Source: Ovis canadensis
Lineage: Eukaryota > Chordata > Mammalia > Artiodactyla > Bovidae
Assembly (NCBI RefSeq): GCF_042477335.2
Contig: NC_091248.1
Span: 120,736,501-120,800,500, forward strand
Length of the DNA stretch: 64,000 nucleotides
Direction: 5' to 3'
The position numbers and the translations under genes were made by a program. The notes under the pieces were generated by a model. That model did not search any database. It was not told the DNA's origin and worked only from the letters and a program-made list of their open reading frames with translations. Shown here piece by piece: positions 1 through 13,065 of this stretch (positions are counted from its first letter, which is position 1; the number at the start of each line of letters is the position of its first letter).

Positions 1-169
1 GTAGCTCTCCAGGTTCCTCTGTACATGGGATTCTCCCAGCAAGAATACTGGAGCCGGTTGCCATGCCCTCCTCCAAGGGATCGTCCCAACTCACGGATCG
101 AACCCATGTCTCTTACATCTCCTGCACTGGCAGGCGGGTTCTCTACCATGAGTACCACCTGGGAAGTCT
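1..169 (-). mobile_element. Bov-tA SINE (truncated by window edge)
   Basis: Reverse-oriented ruminant tRNA-Glu SINE: CAAGAATACTGGAG-type core, GGATCGAACCC (B-box complement), ends CACCTGGGAAG. Confidence 0.85.
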
Positions 170-1501
170 AAGAGCAAAGATGGCTACAGCCAAATTGAGA
201 TATGAGAGTAAAGAGAGACACAGTTCAGCACAGGTAAAGGAGAAAGTCACAGCTGAGGCAGGACCACAGCAGCTGTGGACAGAGTCCACAGGGATGGACT
301 TAAGTCCATCCTTAAGTCCACAGGGATGGAGGTAGTCAGAGCTTGAGAAAGAACTTAATACAAGACAATTGGTGTCAAAGCTGTATACTCAATGACTGCT
401 GAGTCAGAGCCTCCTTTCAGACCTCTGCACATATGAATGTGTTTAAGGAAAACGTCTGTAACATAAAGCTGGAAAAATACCTTTCAGAGGAATTAACCTG
501 TTAACTTAAGAGGGGCAATGACTTTAAGAGAAGAGGTTGCCAGCTTGCTTATCTTAGAGTAAAGCCTGGTAGTCCATATACCACACCCACAAAGAGCATG
601 TGCAGTCAATTTTCTCGTGCCGGGGAAAGACCACACTATCAGGAGGAATGTTGTCAGTTACAGGTCACTTATGCTTATTTCATGAACATGACTGGACGAT
701 GGAGTATCAGCGTTGTGTGTCTGTGTGCTCAGTATCAGTAGATATTTGGTTTTCCAAGAAAAACAGCTGTTTCAATGACATGCTATAGATTTATTATACC
801 ATTTTATTAACCTCTTGGGAGTATAGGAAAATAATGTTTCCCAGATCCCTTGTCTCCAGATCCAGCCAGACAACTAGTTCTGAATATGGAGGGTGAGCAG
901 AACCATGTGCCATTTCCAGGCTTGGCCCCAAACACCAAATCTCCCATGTGTGGTCCTCCTCTCTCACTGTTGTGACATCAGTAGGAAGGTTTGTGTGGCA
1001 TGTCCTGGCTCTCATAATCAGCTTTCATTAGAAGAGCTGTTCAGGTGAGCTTCCCGACCAGGAAGATATGCATCGGACACTACACGAAGAGGAAACTAAG
1101 CAAACACACACAAACATCTACAGGGTTAAAGCACTAAGAATCGGGGGATTGTGTCACAGGTGTTATGAATTACTCTTACTTATGTAGTAACATAAAGGCA
1201 AGGGAAAGTGTTAGCCACTTACGTCCGACTTTTTGTGACCCCATGGACTGAAGAACATAAATGAAAAGACCAAGTCAAAACAGAATATTAACTCCAGAGG
1301 AGACAGAGGTAAGTCAGGCTGTTTGCACAAACAACCAATAAACACTCTATAATAAGAACAGAAGAGAGTTTTATTCAAGCTAAACTGAGGGCTACAGTTT
1401 GGGAAACAGCCTCTTAGCAGCTCTGAAGGGGCTGCTCCAAAGAGGTAAGGAAAGAGACAGTATATACATGAGATCCTTTAGCTACAAATACCCATATTCT
1501 G

Positions 1502-1708
1502 GGACTTCCCAGGTTGCTCAGAGGTAAAGAATCCACCTGCCAGTGCAAGAGACATGGGTTCGATCCCTGGGTCAGGAAGGTCCCCTGGAAAAGGAAATGG
1601 AAACCCATTCCAGTATTCTTGCATGAGAAATCCTAAGGACAGAGGAGCCTAGTGGGCTATAGTCCATAGCGTCGCAAAAGAGTTAAGACAAGACTTAGTG
1701 ACTAAACC
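1502..1708 (+). mobile_element. Bov-tA SINE
   Basis: Starts GGGACTTCCCAGGTTGCTCA, B box GGTTCGATCCC near 1557, ends in the AGTGACTAAACC tail. Somewhat diverged. Confidence 0.88.
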
Positions 1709-3112
1709 ATAACAACACATAGTCTAATATACAGCCTGGTGAAAGATTACTGCTGATCACAAAGAACAGCTATCTCAAATGAATGATTTTAGTGTTTTTC
1801 CAAGTATGGGAAGAAGCAAGTATCTGAGATCACTGAAATTCTTCCTTAGATATTCATCTTAACTATGTAGGAGACAGTCTATAAATTCAAAGCATAGAAT
1901 GCTTCATCCTGTTTTGCCGAACCTGAATTTCCCTCAAGGCACACTGTTGGTGAGTGACTGCAGTGGATCGCAACATAACTCTTTGTAAAACTGGATGAGT
2001 GACAATCTTTCCTTTAACATTAAAGTAGATGCATAAGATATGTTTGTCAGGCCATAAGACAGGCTGCTTTAGTTAGCATAAAGTACAAACCAAATTATGT
2101 ATAAGCCACAATGACGTCTCCATACCTCAAAATCTCTTACATCAAGGGCAAAGACTAGGACCTTAACTGAAATCCAAGTCTCTTTTTTTCTTTTCAGAAA
2201 TATTTGAGCATATATTATGTCCACTGGTTAACAAAAGGATAAAAGAGAAAAAAATCAACAAGAGAGAGTCGTTAGAAGTGAAAAACTTTTACTTAAATGA
2301 AGATTTCAGGAGAAAAATGGAAAAATGTTGGCCCTCCAAAAAGCAAACAAGCATATAAAAAAAGATGAAAAGCATGAGGGGAAAGTTAAGCAGTAATGGG
2401 TACATATTTTTGACATATATTCATAAAGTGGTCCCTGTGTTAGCTTGAGTGAATGGTCCCCATGACCAAAGGGAGGTCTGGGGGTTGTTACGTAATGATG
2501 TTGACCAGGACTGTGCCTAGAACCCAGAGCAACGCTGGAGGGCCTCTAGTGTTTCTCCGTCCAATACTCGTAGACAGTGAAAACCACAGAATCCCGTTGA
2601 AGCTAGGACCCTACGGGCTCAGATCCCCTGGGAATGAAGGTGTGATTCATCCAACCAAAAACGAACTCTGTCTTGCTGAAGTGCTGGTGGAGGGTAAAGT
2701 GAAAGCGGAACTGAGCTAGGAGTGTGTAAGAAGAGTGCAATGACTGTTCATTTAGACCTCATCACCAGCTATAGAAGCAAGGACTGCGGTAGCCATGTTT
2801 TGGTTATTCAGTGCTTTCCTTTCCTTCCTTCCCTGCAACATACTCATGATAGGAAGAGCTCTGGAATAGAGGCTGACATGTTGGTTTTCAACCATGTCAC
2901 ACTCAAACCACTGCTCCATATGCTAACAATAAGATAACTGTCTTCTCCGATCCTTGGACTCTGGCATACACATGAACAATCACTAATTTCTCCATAGACC
3001 AGCAGAATATATCAGGTAGGAGAACATTCCTGGCTGTAACAAGCAAACTCTAAACTTCATAATGGCACATCCATGGTAGAAGTTTCTTTCTTACTCAGGG
3101 AAACTCCTAAAT

Positions 3113-3308
3113 GGGCTTCCCAGGTGGCTCCGCGGTAAAGAATCCACCTGCAATGCAGAAGATGTGGGTTCAGTTCCTGGGTTGGGAAGATCCCCTGGGA
3201 AAGGAAATGGCAACCCATTCCAGTGGGGAATCCCATGGACAGAGGAATCCAGTAGGCTACAGTCCCTGGCATTGCAAAAGAGTTGGATATGACTTAGTGA
3301 CTAAACAA
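3113..3308 (+). mobile_element. Bov-tA SINE
   Basis: TGGGCTTCCCAGGTGGCTC start, AGTGACTAAACAAC end; imperfect target duplication CTAAATGGG / CTTAAATGGG. Confidence 0.88.
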
Positions 3309-3459
3309 CAAAAGTCTTAAATGGGTATTCCTGGTTGATGGCTAGCACCTCTCAAAGGAATAATTCAGAGACTGGGGTGTTATTATTTTTCTCATCTTCC
3401 TTTTTTAAAAAATGTGATTCCCAAGATCCTTGTATTCATTTATATCAGGTCAGTAAAAT

Positions 3460-3582
3460 GGCATCACCAACTCAGTGGACGCGAATTTGAACAAATTCCA
3501 GGAGATAGTGAAGGACAGAGAAGCCTGGCTTGTTGCAGTCCATAGGGTCACAAAGAGTCAGACATGACTTAGTGACTGAACA
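3460..3582 (+). mobile_element. BovB LINE 3' end fragment
   Basis: Matches the BovB terminus: GGACAGAGAAGCCTGG, CACAAAGAGTCAGACATGAC, ends GTGACTGAACAA. Confidence 0.8.
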
Positions 3583-3616
3583 AAAAAAGAGACCATAGAT
3601 AAAGAATTGTTGTTGT

Positions 3617-3824
3617 TGCGTGCATGCTCAGCTGTGGCTAACTCTGTGCAACCCTTTGGACTATAGCCCATCAGGCTCCTCTGTCCATGGGATTTTCCAG
3701 GCAAGAATATTGGAGTGGGTTGCCATTTCCTCCTCCAGGGAATCTTCCTGACCCAGGGATTGAACTCAGGTCTCCTGAATCTCCTACATTGGCAGGCAGA
3801 TTTTTTACCACTGTGCCACCTACC
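3617..3824 (-). mobile_element. Bov-tA SINE
   Basis: Reverse copy; core TGGAGTGGGTTGCCATTTCC and terminal CTGTGCCACCT; preceded by a short GTT repeat at about 3608. Confidence 0.87.
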
Positions 3825-4263
3825 TGCCTATTAAGCTTCTTCACAGGAGGTGACACAGGTTATATCTAGTTGCAAACATTATGATGAGTTGCGAACTCAG
3901 CACATGGCCCCTCCCCTCTGAATTCTCTCCCTTCAGTTTTACCGTCTCTTTTATTTCCCCAGATCCTCTTCCTTTTATCTCAGAGTGCACATTAAAGTCT
4001 TCAAGTGGCCCTCCAGGCAAAGCTATTTTTACATTTTAGGGAAAAGGAACACGGGTACTAACAGATATGACCATTATCTTAAGAAAGGAAACTCAGAAGT
4101 CTTTGCATTCTTTTTTAAAGATACATGCCTGCCTGTACTGAGAGCAATAAGCCTTATCTGCCAATGCTTTCTTAAGGGACCTGGTTTGCTTACACTTTTG
4201 CTTCATTAGTAAATTAGAAATAAAATTATTCTTTAATATCTTAAACAAGACAAAAATAATCGT

Positions 4264-4386
4264 TAGGACATCCCTGGGCCATCCAGTGGTTAAGACTCTG
4301 TGCTTCTGATGGAGAGGGTGCTGGTTCAATCCCTGGCCCAGGAACTAACAGCCCATGTGCCTCAGGGCATTAAAATTAAAAAAAAG
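4264..4386 (+). mobile_element. CHR-type tRNA SINE, truncated
   Basis: GGACATCCCTGGGCCATCCAGTGGTTAAG-like head, box GGTTCAATCCC, ending in an A-rich tail. Family by recall of the cetartiodactyl CHR pattern. Confidence 0.7.
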
Positions 4387-4787
4387 AAATTTGTTAAGGG
4401 ATTTCCTCACATGACTCCTGGGAAACAAACGTAAGTGTCCTACCCCAGGGAGAGTAGCCTTTATTACCATGATACACCTGCCTTTTGGTAGAACAGGAAT
4501 CTGAGGAGAGAGAGCTGTGAGGCCACCACCAGGCTGTCATTATCCACCCACTGGCACCCCTGCCCTGCCTCAAACCGATAAACCCAGAAACAGGAAGTAG
4601 TGTTGCTGACAGCTACATCCTTGACCAGTACATTTTATCGAGAAGAAAGTGTGCTATCATGAAATTTCCACCTAATTGCTATTTAAGAAGTAATTAAATA
4701 CAACCCCCTAAACACTCACCCCTTTATTATGTAAAGCAATTTAGCCCTGCTCCTGCTGCTATACCCGAATTTACATAAGCATATAAT

Positions 4788-5180
4788 TGTTGCTGTTGTT
4801 CAGTTGTTAAATCATGTCCAACTCTGCGACCTCAGGGACTGCAGCATGCCAGGCTTCCCTGCCCTTTACTATTTCCAGGAGTTTGCTCAAATGCATGTCC
4901 ATTGAGGCGATGACGCCATCCTATCATCTCATCCTCTGTCGCCCCCTTCTCCTCCTGCCCTCAGTCTTTCCCAGCACCAGGGTCTTTTCCAATGAGTTGG
5001 CTCTTTGCATCAAGTGGCCAAAGTCTTGGAGCTTCAGCATCAATCCTTCCAATGAATATTCAGGGTTGATTTCCTTTAGAATGGACTGGTTAGATCTCCT
5101 TGCAGTCCAAGGGACTCTCAAGAGTCTTCTCCAGCACCACAGTTTGAAAGCATCAATTCTTTGACGCTTAGCCTTCAGCC
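4788..5180 (-). mobile_element. BovB LINE 3' end fragment
   Basis: Reverse copy of the BovB 3' region (TTTCCAATGAGT..., CTCAAGAGTCTTCTCCAGCA), preceded by GTTGCTGTTGTTC. Confidence 0.85.
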
Positions 5181-6078
5181 AAAAAATTCAAAGTGACAGC
5201 CACCCTGATGTAAGAATTGGATTCAGAGCGCAGCTTAGGATCAACTTGCTGTATCTGAGTATACACGATGCAATTGCTCTTCCCCCAAATAGCTCACCAA
5301 CACATTTCCTCCAAACACAACAAAACAAAACTTTCCCCAAAGAGAATTTTCAAACCAGCTGCCAAGAGGGAAAAAAAAACACCCCAAACATTCTCTATCA
5401 TATTATACTAACTTCTATTGCTTGAATGTTGTTTCTCTGCCAACCAGTTTCTCAGCAGCCTTTTTGTGAAACTATTCAGTGGCATTTAGCAGATGGGAAA
5501 ACCCTAGATCATGGAGAAAGACACACATCATAAGCATACACAAACTTATTAGAGCCCCAACAGAAACAGTCTTAATCATTTATTTACAAAAAACATGAAA
5601 TTGTTTCTCTTTGGAACAACAGACTAAGTGGCGCAACCAGAGAATGTACTTCTTAATAACAAAGCAGATTAAGAAAGAATAGGCACACGGTAAAATAACT
5701 TCAATATAGTTAATGTGAACTAGAGAAATTTCCCATTTTAAGCAGCACTGAATCTACCAGCCTCACCAGTATTATCATAACTACTAAAAAAAGAGAAAAA
5801 AAGCATTTGACTAGAAGGAGATTTGCTTTTTAAATATGCTTACAGAATAATGTTTGTCAATATTCTGCCAGGTATTCAGAATCTCAAGTATTCAGCAAAG
5901 AAACTATTCTTAAATCTTAAACTCTAGTTGAAAGAGAAAAGAAAAAAAAATTGGAGCTGGAGCAAGCCTCACTTTTCTTTGTTGTTTATCCTTTGAACTG
6001 TTAAAAACTGCTTGAAAAGTTTTTTGCAAGTTATTACGTGTGTATATCCATAATACTTCCCACTTTGTTAAATTAAAT

Positions 6079-6580
6079 CTAGACAGTGTATTAAAAAGCA
6101 GAGACATCACTTTGCTAACAAAGGTCTGAATAGTCAAAGCTATGGCTTTTCCAGTAGCCATGTATGGATGTGAGAGTTGGACCATAAAGAAGGATGAGCA
6201 CCAAAGAATCGATGCTTTCAAACTGTGGTGCTGGGGAAGACTCTTGAGACTCTCTTGCACAGCAAAGTGATCAAACCAGTCAATCCTAAGAGGAAATCAG
6301 TCCTGAATATTCATTGGAAGGACTGGTGCTGAAAGTGAAGCTTCAATACTTTGACCACCTGATGCAGAACTGACTCATTGGAAAAGACCCTGATGCTGGG
6401 AAAGATTGAGGGCAAGAGAAGAGGATGAAAGAGGATGAGATGGTTGGACCCATCACAGACTCAACGGACATGAGTTTAAACAAACTCAGGGAGATAGTGG
6501 AGGACAGGGAAGCTCGGCGTGCTGCAGTTCATGGAGTCGCAGAGTCAGACATGACTTAGCGACTGAACGATAACAACAAA
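6079..6580 (+). mobile_element. BovB LINE 3' end fragment
   Basis: Forward copy with the VMYGCESW-coding region (around 6150) followed by the 3' UTR; ends GCGACTGAACGATAACAAC. Confidence 0.88.
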
Positions 6581-7244
6581 ATATGTGTATTTTCAGAGTA
6601 AACTTTGTTTATTTACCACGATTCTCAGTCTTCAGATGAATCACCTAAAATCAGAATGTGTGGCCATACCCCTTCCTAAATCACTCAATCCCTATCAAGT
6701 TCAGATTAAAGAAAATGATGTCTCAGAGAGCATTAGGAATAATTGTCCTTTCTACAACCTATAATTTGATCATGAATAATTATGTGATATAACAATACAA
6801 TAATTGGATTTGTTTCTCGGTGTTTCTGTGTGGCCTAGTCATGCCACATTTGCTAAATCATATTTTTAAATGACCTATTAAAATTAGTCAGCTTTATAAA
6901 TGTCATGGCTAGAAAAGATTTAGATAATTGCAAAGCATGTGGTACTCAAGATTGTATTTTAGTTTTCTTCCATAATACTGGAAAAAATAATTCAATAAAA
7001 AATTTTACACCAAATTATTTCAATGAGCTAGACACTACTGGAGATAAGCAAACCCGACAGGGAAATCATTATATATACAGTTCCAGGGAAGAGAAAGACA
7101 TTCCTGAAAACCCCCACAAATAAATACATATTTACAAACCAGGATAAAGTGATGAAAGAAAAAGCATAGTCATCAGTGAGTGAATATAATAGGATTTCAG
7201 AAGTTTTCCCTAAACCAGCCATCTGTGAGCTAAGATTGTTATAT

Positions 7245-8345
7245 TGTTATAAAATATATGTAACTTCACATTTATCATTTTAGTCACAATTCAGTAGCAT
7301 TAAATACATTCACCATGCTGTGTAACCATCACCACTATCTATATCTAAAACGTGTTCATTTTCCCCAACAAATCTCCCTACCCATTAAGCAATAATTCTC
7401 CCTCCCTCTCTCCAAGCCCCTGGCAGCCTCTATTCTATTTTCTGTCTCTATGAATTTGCTTTTTCTAGCTACCTCAAAAAACTGGAGGAGAAGGGGATGA
7501 CGGAGGATGAGATGGTTGGATGGCATCACTGACTCAGTGGCATGAGTTTGAGCAAGTTCCAGGACATGGGGAAGGACAGGAAAGCCTGGTGTGCTGCAGT
7601 CCATGGGGTCGCAAAGAGTCAGACAGGACTGAGCAACTGAACAACAAAACTCTGTACAATATTTGTCCTTCTATATCTGGCTTATTTCACCTAGCTTAAT
7701 ATTTCCAAGGTCCATCCATGTAGCATATATCACAGTGTCATTCTCTTTACCGGTTGAGCAATATTTCATTATACGTATATACCACGTTTTGTTTATCTGT
7801 TCATTAGTTGATGGACACTGAATTGTTCCAACCTTTTAGCTATTGTGAATAATGCTGCTATGAACATTGGTGTACAAATATCTATTCTAGTTCCTGCTTT
7901 CAATTTTGGGGGATATATTCTTAGAAGTTAAATTGCTGGGGCATTTGGTAGTTCTACATGTCACTTTTTATAAAACCACAAAATTGTTTGCCACAGCTGT
8001 TATATCATTTTACATTCCTTACCAGCAATACACAAGCAGTCCAATTTCTCCTCAAGCAACACTTTCTATTTTCCATGTTTTAAATTATAGGCATCTTAGG
8101 AAATATGAAGTGGTATCTGATTGTTGTTTTTATTTGCATTTCCCTAATAATGAATGATAATGAAAATTTTTTTCATGTGCTTATTGGACATTTGTATATC
8201 TTCTTTGGATAAATGTCTATACAAGTCCTTTGCCCATTTTTGAATTGGACTGTTGGGTTTCTGTCATTGAGTTTGAGGAGTCCTTTACATAATATGGATA
8301 ATAAACACATCAGATATTTAATTTGCAAATATTTTCTCCCATTCT
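7245..8345 (-). mobile_element. Old L1 3' region, interrupted
   Basis: Antisense of the L1 ORF2 end and 3' region: ATTGTGAATAATGCTGCTAT near 7842, ATTTGCATTTCCCTAATAATG near 8135, GTCCTTTGCCCATTTTTGAA near 8224. Split by a BovB fragment at 7484-7646. Confidence 0.75.
7484..7646 (+). mobile_element. BovB 3' end nested in L1
   Basis: GGAGGAGAAGGGGATGACGG to CTGAGCAACTGAACAAC; sits inside the older L1, dating the insertion as later. Confidence 0.82.
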
Positions 8346-8741
8346 TTACATTTACATTCAGCTCAAAGCTGAGACTTTTAAGAATAAATAGGAGTTATCT
8401 AGATGACAAAAGACAGAGAAAAAAAATCTCTCTAAGTAGAAAGATTAGTCTGAGCAACTGTAAATATTGCCTTTTCCCCCCAAGGAATGTAGCATTGATA
8501 TCTCATTTTTCTGTTCCTCTTACACAGACTGCATTAAATTAATCTGATATCTAACATTTCTTTGGGGAGATATGCTGAGGTATTCACTTTACTCTGGGGT
8601 CGTCAACAGAATAATACAGGGAAGCACTAAATCTACTCTCCACTTCATCTTGCAAACAAAGTGAGTCATAAATGTGCCACTTCATTTTTCTTTCAGTATC
8701 CAATAGGTAGTAGTGATTCAGAAAAGCACAACTCACAGTTC

Positions 8742-9765
8742 AGTTCAGTCGCTCAGTTGTGTCCGACTCTTTGTGACCCCATGAATCACAGCACGCCAGG
8801 CCTCCCTGTCCATCACCAACTCCTGGAGTTCACTCAGACTCACGTCCATCGCCTCAGTGATACCATCCAGCCATCTCATCCTCTGTCGTCCCCTTCTCCT
8901 CCTGCCCCCAATCCCTCCCAGCATCAGAGTCTTTTCCAATGAGTCAACTCTTCGCATGAGGTGGCCAAAGTACTGGAGTTTCAGCTTCAGCATCAGTCCT
9001 TCCAATGAGTACCCAGGACTGATCTCCTTCAGAATGGACTGGTTGGATCTCCTTGCAGTCCAAGGGACTCTCAAGAGTCTTCTCCAACACCACACTTCAA
9101 AAGCATCAATTCTTCGGTGCTCAGCTTTCTTCACAGTCCAACTCTCACATCCATACATGACCACTGGAAAAACCATAGCCTCTACTAGACAGACCTTAGT
9201 CGGCAAAGTAATGTCTCTGCTTTTGAATATGCTATCTAGGTTGGTCATAACTTTCAAGAAGCAAGTGTCTTTTAATTTCATGGCTGCAATCACCATCTGC
9301 AGTGGTTTTGGAGCCCCAAAAAACAAAGTCTGCCACTGTTTCCCCATCTATTTCCCATGAAGTGATGGGACCAGATGCCATGATCTTCGTTTTCTGAATG
9401 TTGAGCTTTAAGCCAACTTTTTCACTCTCCTCTTTCACTTTCATCAAGAGGCTTTTTAGTTCCTCTTCACTTTCTGCCATAAGGGTGCTGTCATTTGCAT
9501 ATCTGAGGTTATTGACATTCCTCCTGGCAATCTTGATTCCAGCTTGTGTTTCTTCCAGGCCAGCGTTTCTCATGATGTACTCTGCATAGAAGTTAAACAA
9601 GCAGGGTGACAATATACAGCCTTGACGTATTCCTTTTCCTATCTGGAACCACTCTGTTGTTCCATGTCCAGTACTAACTGTTGCCTCCTGACCTGCATAT
9701 AGGTTTCTCAAGCGGCAGGTCAGGTGGTCTGGTGTTCCCATCTCTTTCAGAATTTCCCACATAAT
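8742..9765 (-). mobile_element. BovB (RTE) LINE, 5'-truncated, reverse transcriptase remnant
   Basis: About 1 kb carrying the C-terminal half of the RTE reverse transcriptase read on the minus strand, then the 3' UTR. Motifs in order: GIRQGCILSPCLFNFYAEYI, the palm motif [64 protein letters not shown]. The palm motif normally reads YADD; here the second position of the Asp pair region is Asn. The frame also shifts near 9240-9350, and the endonuclease half is missing. A dead copy. Confidence 0.9.
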
Positions 9766-10199
9766 TACTCTCAATTACCTAATGTTCCTCTTCTTATTGC
9801 TTAGTGATTTGCAAGTTTGTACTTTGTTTTGTATCTTATTTACCCTACAATTTTAGTTTCAATGATTATAACCACTTTTTCCTCAATCACAGTTTCCCTA
9901 ATAAAGAATGCAATTGCTTATTCATCTCTTAATTGTTCAGAGTACATTTGCTGTACGTCTTGCTGGAAAACAGACTTGAGTAGTAAATGTTCCAAGAATT
10001 TCCAGATTCGAGAATTGACCTCATCTTGCCTCTTGAAAAGAATAGTTCCTTAGCTGGGGATATAATACTTGAGTCTATATTCAATAAAGTATGAAGTTGC
10101 AGGTAACAAAAATCACAATTATAGGTGTTTATTTTATTTTGTGCAACAGGAAGTATTTGTGGTTGCTGACTTTGGCTCAGCTGCCAGTGTGGATGCTGT

Positions 10200-10615
10200 G
10201 GCTACAGCCATCATGTCTGTGGTACCAGAATAAAAGTCCCCAAAGATATCCACGTCCTAATGCTTGGCAACAGGGAATCAAGGTTGCTAATTCCTAATTG
10301 GAGATAGAAAGAATTATCTGGGTGGATCCAATATAATCAGTGATTATAAGTGGAAGAGGGAGAGGGTGGAGAGTCAATGAAAACACAGCCCAACATTGCT
10401 GGCTATAAAGACAGAGGACGATATGAGTTATGGAATGCAGTTGTATCTAGAAATGGCCCTAGGAAAGGCAAGGAAACAGTGCCTCCAAAAGGAACACAGA
10501 CCTGCCTACATCTTGATTTTTTTCTTTTTTAAACCCAGCTGGACCTATTTCAGACCTCTGGCCTCCAGAACTATAAGATAATACCTTTGAGTTGTTTTCA
10601 GTCACTAAGTTATTT
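10200..10615 (+). repeat. Old interspersed repeat, family not assigned
   Basis: Segments such as CCCCAAAGATATCCACGTCC, TCTGGGTGGATCCAATATAAT and CCTCCAGAACTATAAGATAAT resemble a widespread ancient mammalian repeat. I could not name it with certainty. Confidence 0.5.
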
Positions 10616-10626
10616 TTTGTTTGGGG

Positions 10627-10628
<2 letters not shown>

Positions 10629-10694
<66 letters not shown>
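10629..10694 (+). repeat. (GT)n microsatellite
   Basis: About 33 GT units with one GA interruption near 10657. Confidence 0.95.
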
Positions 10695-10697
<3 letters not shown>

Positions 10698-11801
10698 GCA
10701 TTTGGTAGGAAACCAGGCCAATGTCCAAGGGATGATTTCAAAGCAAGACAGAGGGGAAAGGACCAGATTGGCCAGATTTGTGTCTTTTTATCAGAAATCT
10801 AAAGGCTTTCTCAGAAGTGCCCCCAGTTCCTTTTCTTGAAGCAGAATTCGGTTTGGGAATCTGCTCCTAACTGTAAGAAAGACTAGGAGGGCAATTACTG
10901 AAGATTTTCAGCCTCTACATTTCAGGTAGCTAAGCAGAAGAGTTGGAAATGGCTTTTTACAAGATGATCAATTGTGTTTTATCCTTTTCTTCTGAACACT
11001 CTGAAGGTATTATTCTACAACTATGGACCTTCTCATTAATCAATGCCCCAGAAAAGAAATATGAACGTATCCTGACTTTGACGCTTGTTAAAAATGAATT
11101 CTGTGTATAAATTTTTAAGGTCCTCAATGAAAAACTTTTACCAGAATATATCTTGGTATTGACTTCTGCCCATCAGTTTTGCTTAAAAGATGGCAAAATC
11201 TCTTTCAGTCTCCTGACTCCTTGAAGTTAATTCAACTCCGTCATAAATCCTTGTTAAGAACTTAGCATGTGCCAGATACTAAAATAAATTTTGTTAAATT
11301 AGTCTTTTTCTTTCTCTTGTGTTTTTGATCTGTCTTCTCATTCTGGCATTATTGTCATTTTAGGGGTAGAATTCCCTTTTGTATTTTTCAGACATCTTAC
11401 CTTCTCTGTTGTTTAAAAGAGAACTATGTCTCACATGGCATGTCTTCCTAGGTTCATGTTATATTTCACTAGTTTGTTTTCTGGAGTTTTAAGTCATTTT
11501 TCTTTTTTTTCTGCATGACTGAGATGTTATTTCAGCTATTGTGCCTTTCTTTTTTTTTTCACACTCCCTTTTCATCCCAACCTTTAAAAATAGGTTCTGT
11601 ATCTGCTTTTAACTCACTAAGAATATAAAGTGAAAACTTTTTCTTTAAACTCTTACATCATTACTCCTTTTTCACTTTGCCTCAGATTTTTAAAATATCT
11701 CAAGTTTTGTTGTTTACTTGTTCTTAACACTGACTTGCTCCCATTGTTACTGGTGCTTAAAGGTCTGGTGGGATGATTCCAGAATCCCGTATGTATGGAG
11801 A

Positions 11802-11984
11802 TAGAAAGAAAGTGAAAGTCACTCAGTTGTGTCCGACTCCTTGCGAGTCCATGGAATTCTCCAGGCCAGAATACTGGAGAGGGTAGCCTATCCCTTCTCC
11901 AGTGGATCTTCCTGATCCAGGAACTGAACCAGGGTCTCCTGCATTGCAGGTGGATTCCTTACCAGCTGAGCTATCAGGGAAGCC
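11802..11984 (-). mobile_element. Bov-tA SINE with target-site duplication
   Basis: Reverse copy ending GCTATCAGGGAAGCCC. Flanked by 11-bp direct repeats ATGTATGGAGA at 11791-11801 and 11986-11996. Confidence 0.9.
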
Positions 11985-12421
11985 CATGTATGGAGAGAGA
12001 GCTATGGTCTAAGACAAGGGAACATCCTGAGAACCAGGAAATGCCCCAGCCACATCCAGAGCTATAGACAGGTCCTGCAGCAACACAGGTCATCCTTCTG
12101 ATCTGGGGGGATGAGGATGTTTCCAGAAAACACAATCTAGGACCAGAGTTAGAGGACAAGACTGCATTTGGCTGGAAGAGTAGCTGCTGCTGCTAAGTGA
12201 CGCCAGTCGTGTCCGACTCTGTGTGACCCTATAGAGTAGACAGTGGGACCATCTGCTCCATGTTGCTGATCACTGCATCTTATCTGGATCCAAAGGGAGA
12301 AGAACACAGCTCATGCAAGGGAAGGGACAGAGTGGTGTGGTGTACTTGTAAACCCTGTCCTGCATATGGGGACTGCCTAATTCTTATTAAAACCTGAGAT
12401 GTTTTCAACTTCAACTACTAT

Positions 12422-12545
12422 CTTTTTTGGCCACATCATTCGATATATGTGTTGTGGGATCTTAGTTTCCTAAGCAGAAATAGAACCCATGCCTCCTGCA
12501 GTGGAAACACAGAGATCTAACCATTGGACATCCAGGGGAATCCCT
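12422..12545 (-). mobile_element. CHR-type tRNA SINE
   Basis: Reverse copy: TTTTTTGGCCACATC, GATCTTAGTTTCCTAA, GAACCCATGCCTCC, terminal CATCCAGGGGAATCCC. Confidence 0.75.
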
Positions 12546-13065
12546 TAACTGGATGTAAATCTGAGTAACTGCAGAGGATATTTCTTTTGAGATGGTGTCA
12601 TATTTATTTTAGCAAGAAGAAGAGCCTAGCATTCCATTCACTCCATTAACTTCCTAGAAATCATCTTTGAACATTAAAAGTATGTATCAAAGATGGTGCT
12701 TTGGAAGGATGAGGCTTCAAGAATGTCTTATGGAAAGCTGTCCTCTTCATAGATTACAGGAAAAGTAGGTAATTGTGATCATATCAGCTCATTTGTGATG
12801 GAGACTGCTGGTTGCTGGTCTAACATGCTTCCCCTTCTCCTTCACTAATAGATCTTTAATTTTATTTGGTACACATGCATTCCCTGGCCAATAATACACA
12901 AGAAGTCAGTGGGTGGAATGCCCAGAAAGGATCTTTAAAGGGCCTTAACTCAGCTGAAACTATGCCCTTTATTCTGCGCCCATCTTCTGTTTCTTGACTG
13001 AAACTAATAGACCTAACTGGAACTCTGGCTAAGGGGCCAATAACCTGAGAACAAATGCGTGTGGG

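Noticed and set aside
8745-9774. Two long minus-strand frames as host genes
   Set aside because: They are the reverse-transcriptase remnant of a truncated BovB LINE.
10459-10839. Frames with VCVCVC or HTHTHT runs
   Set aside because: Translation of the (GT)n microsatellite.
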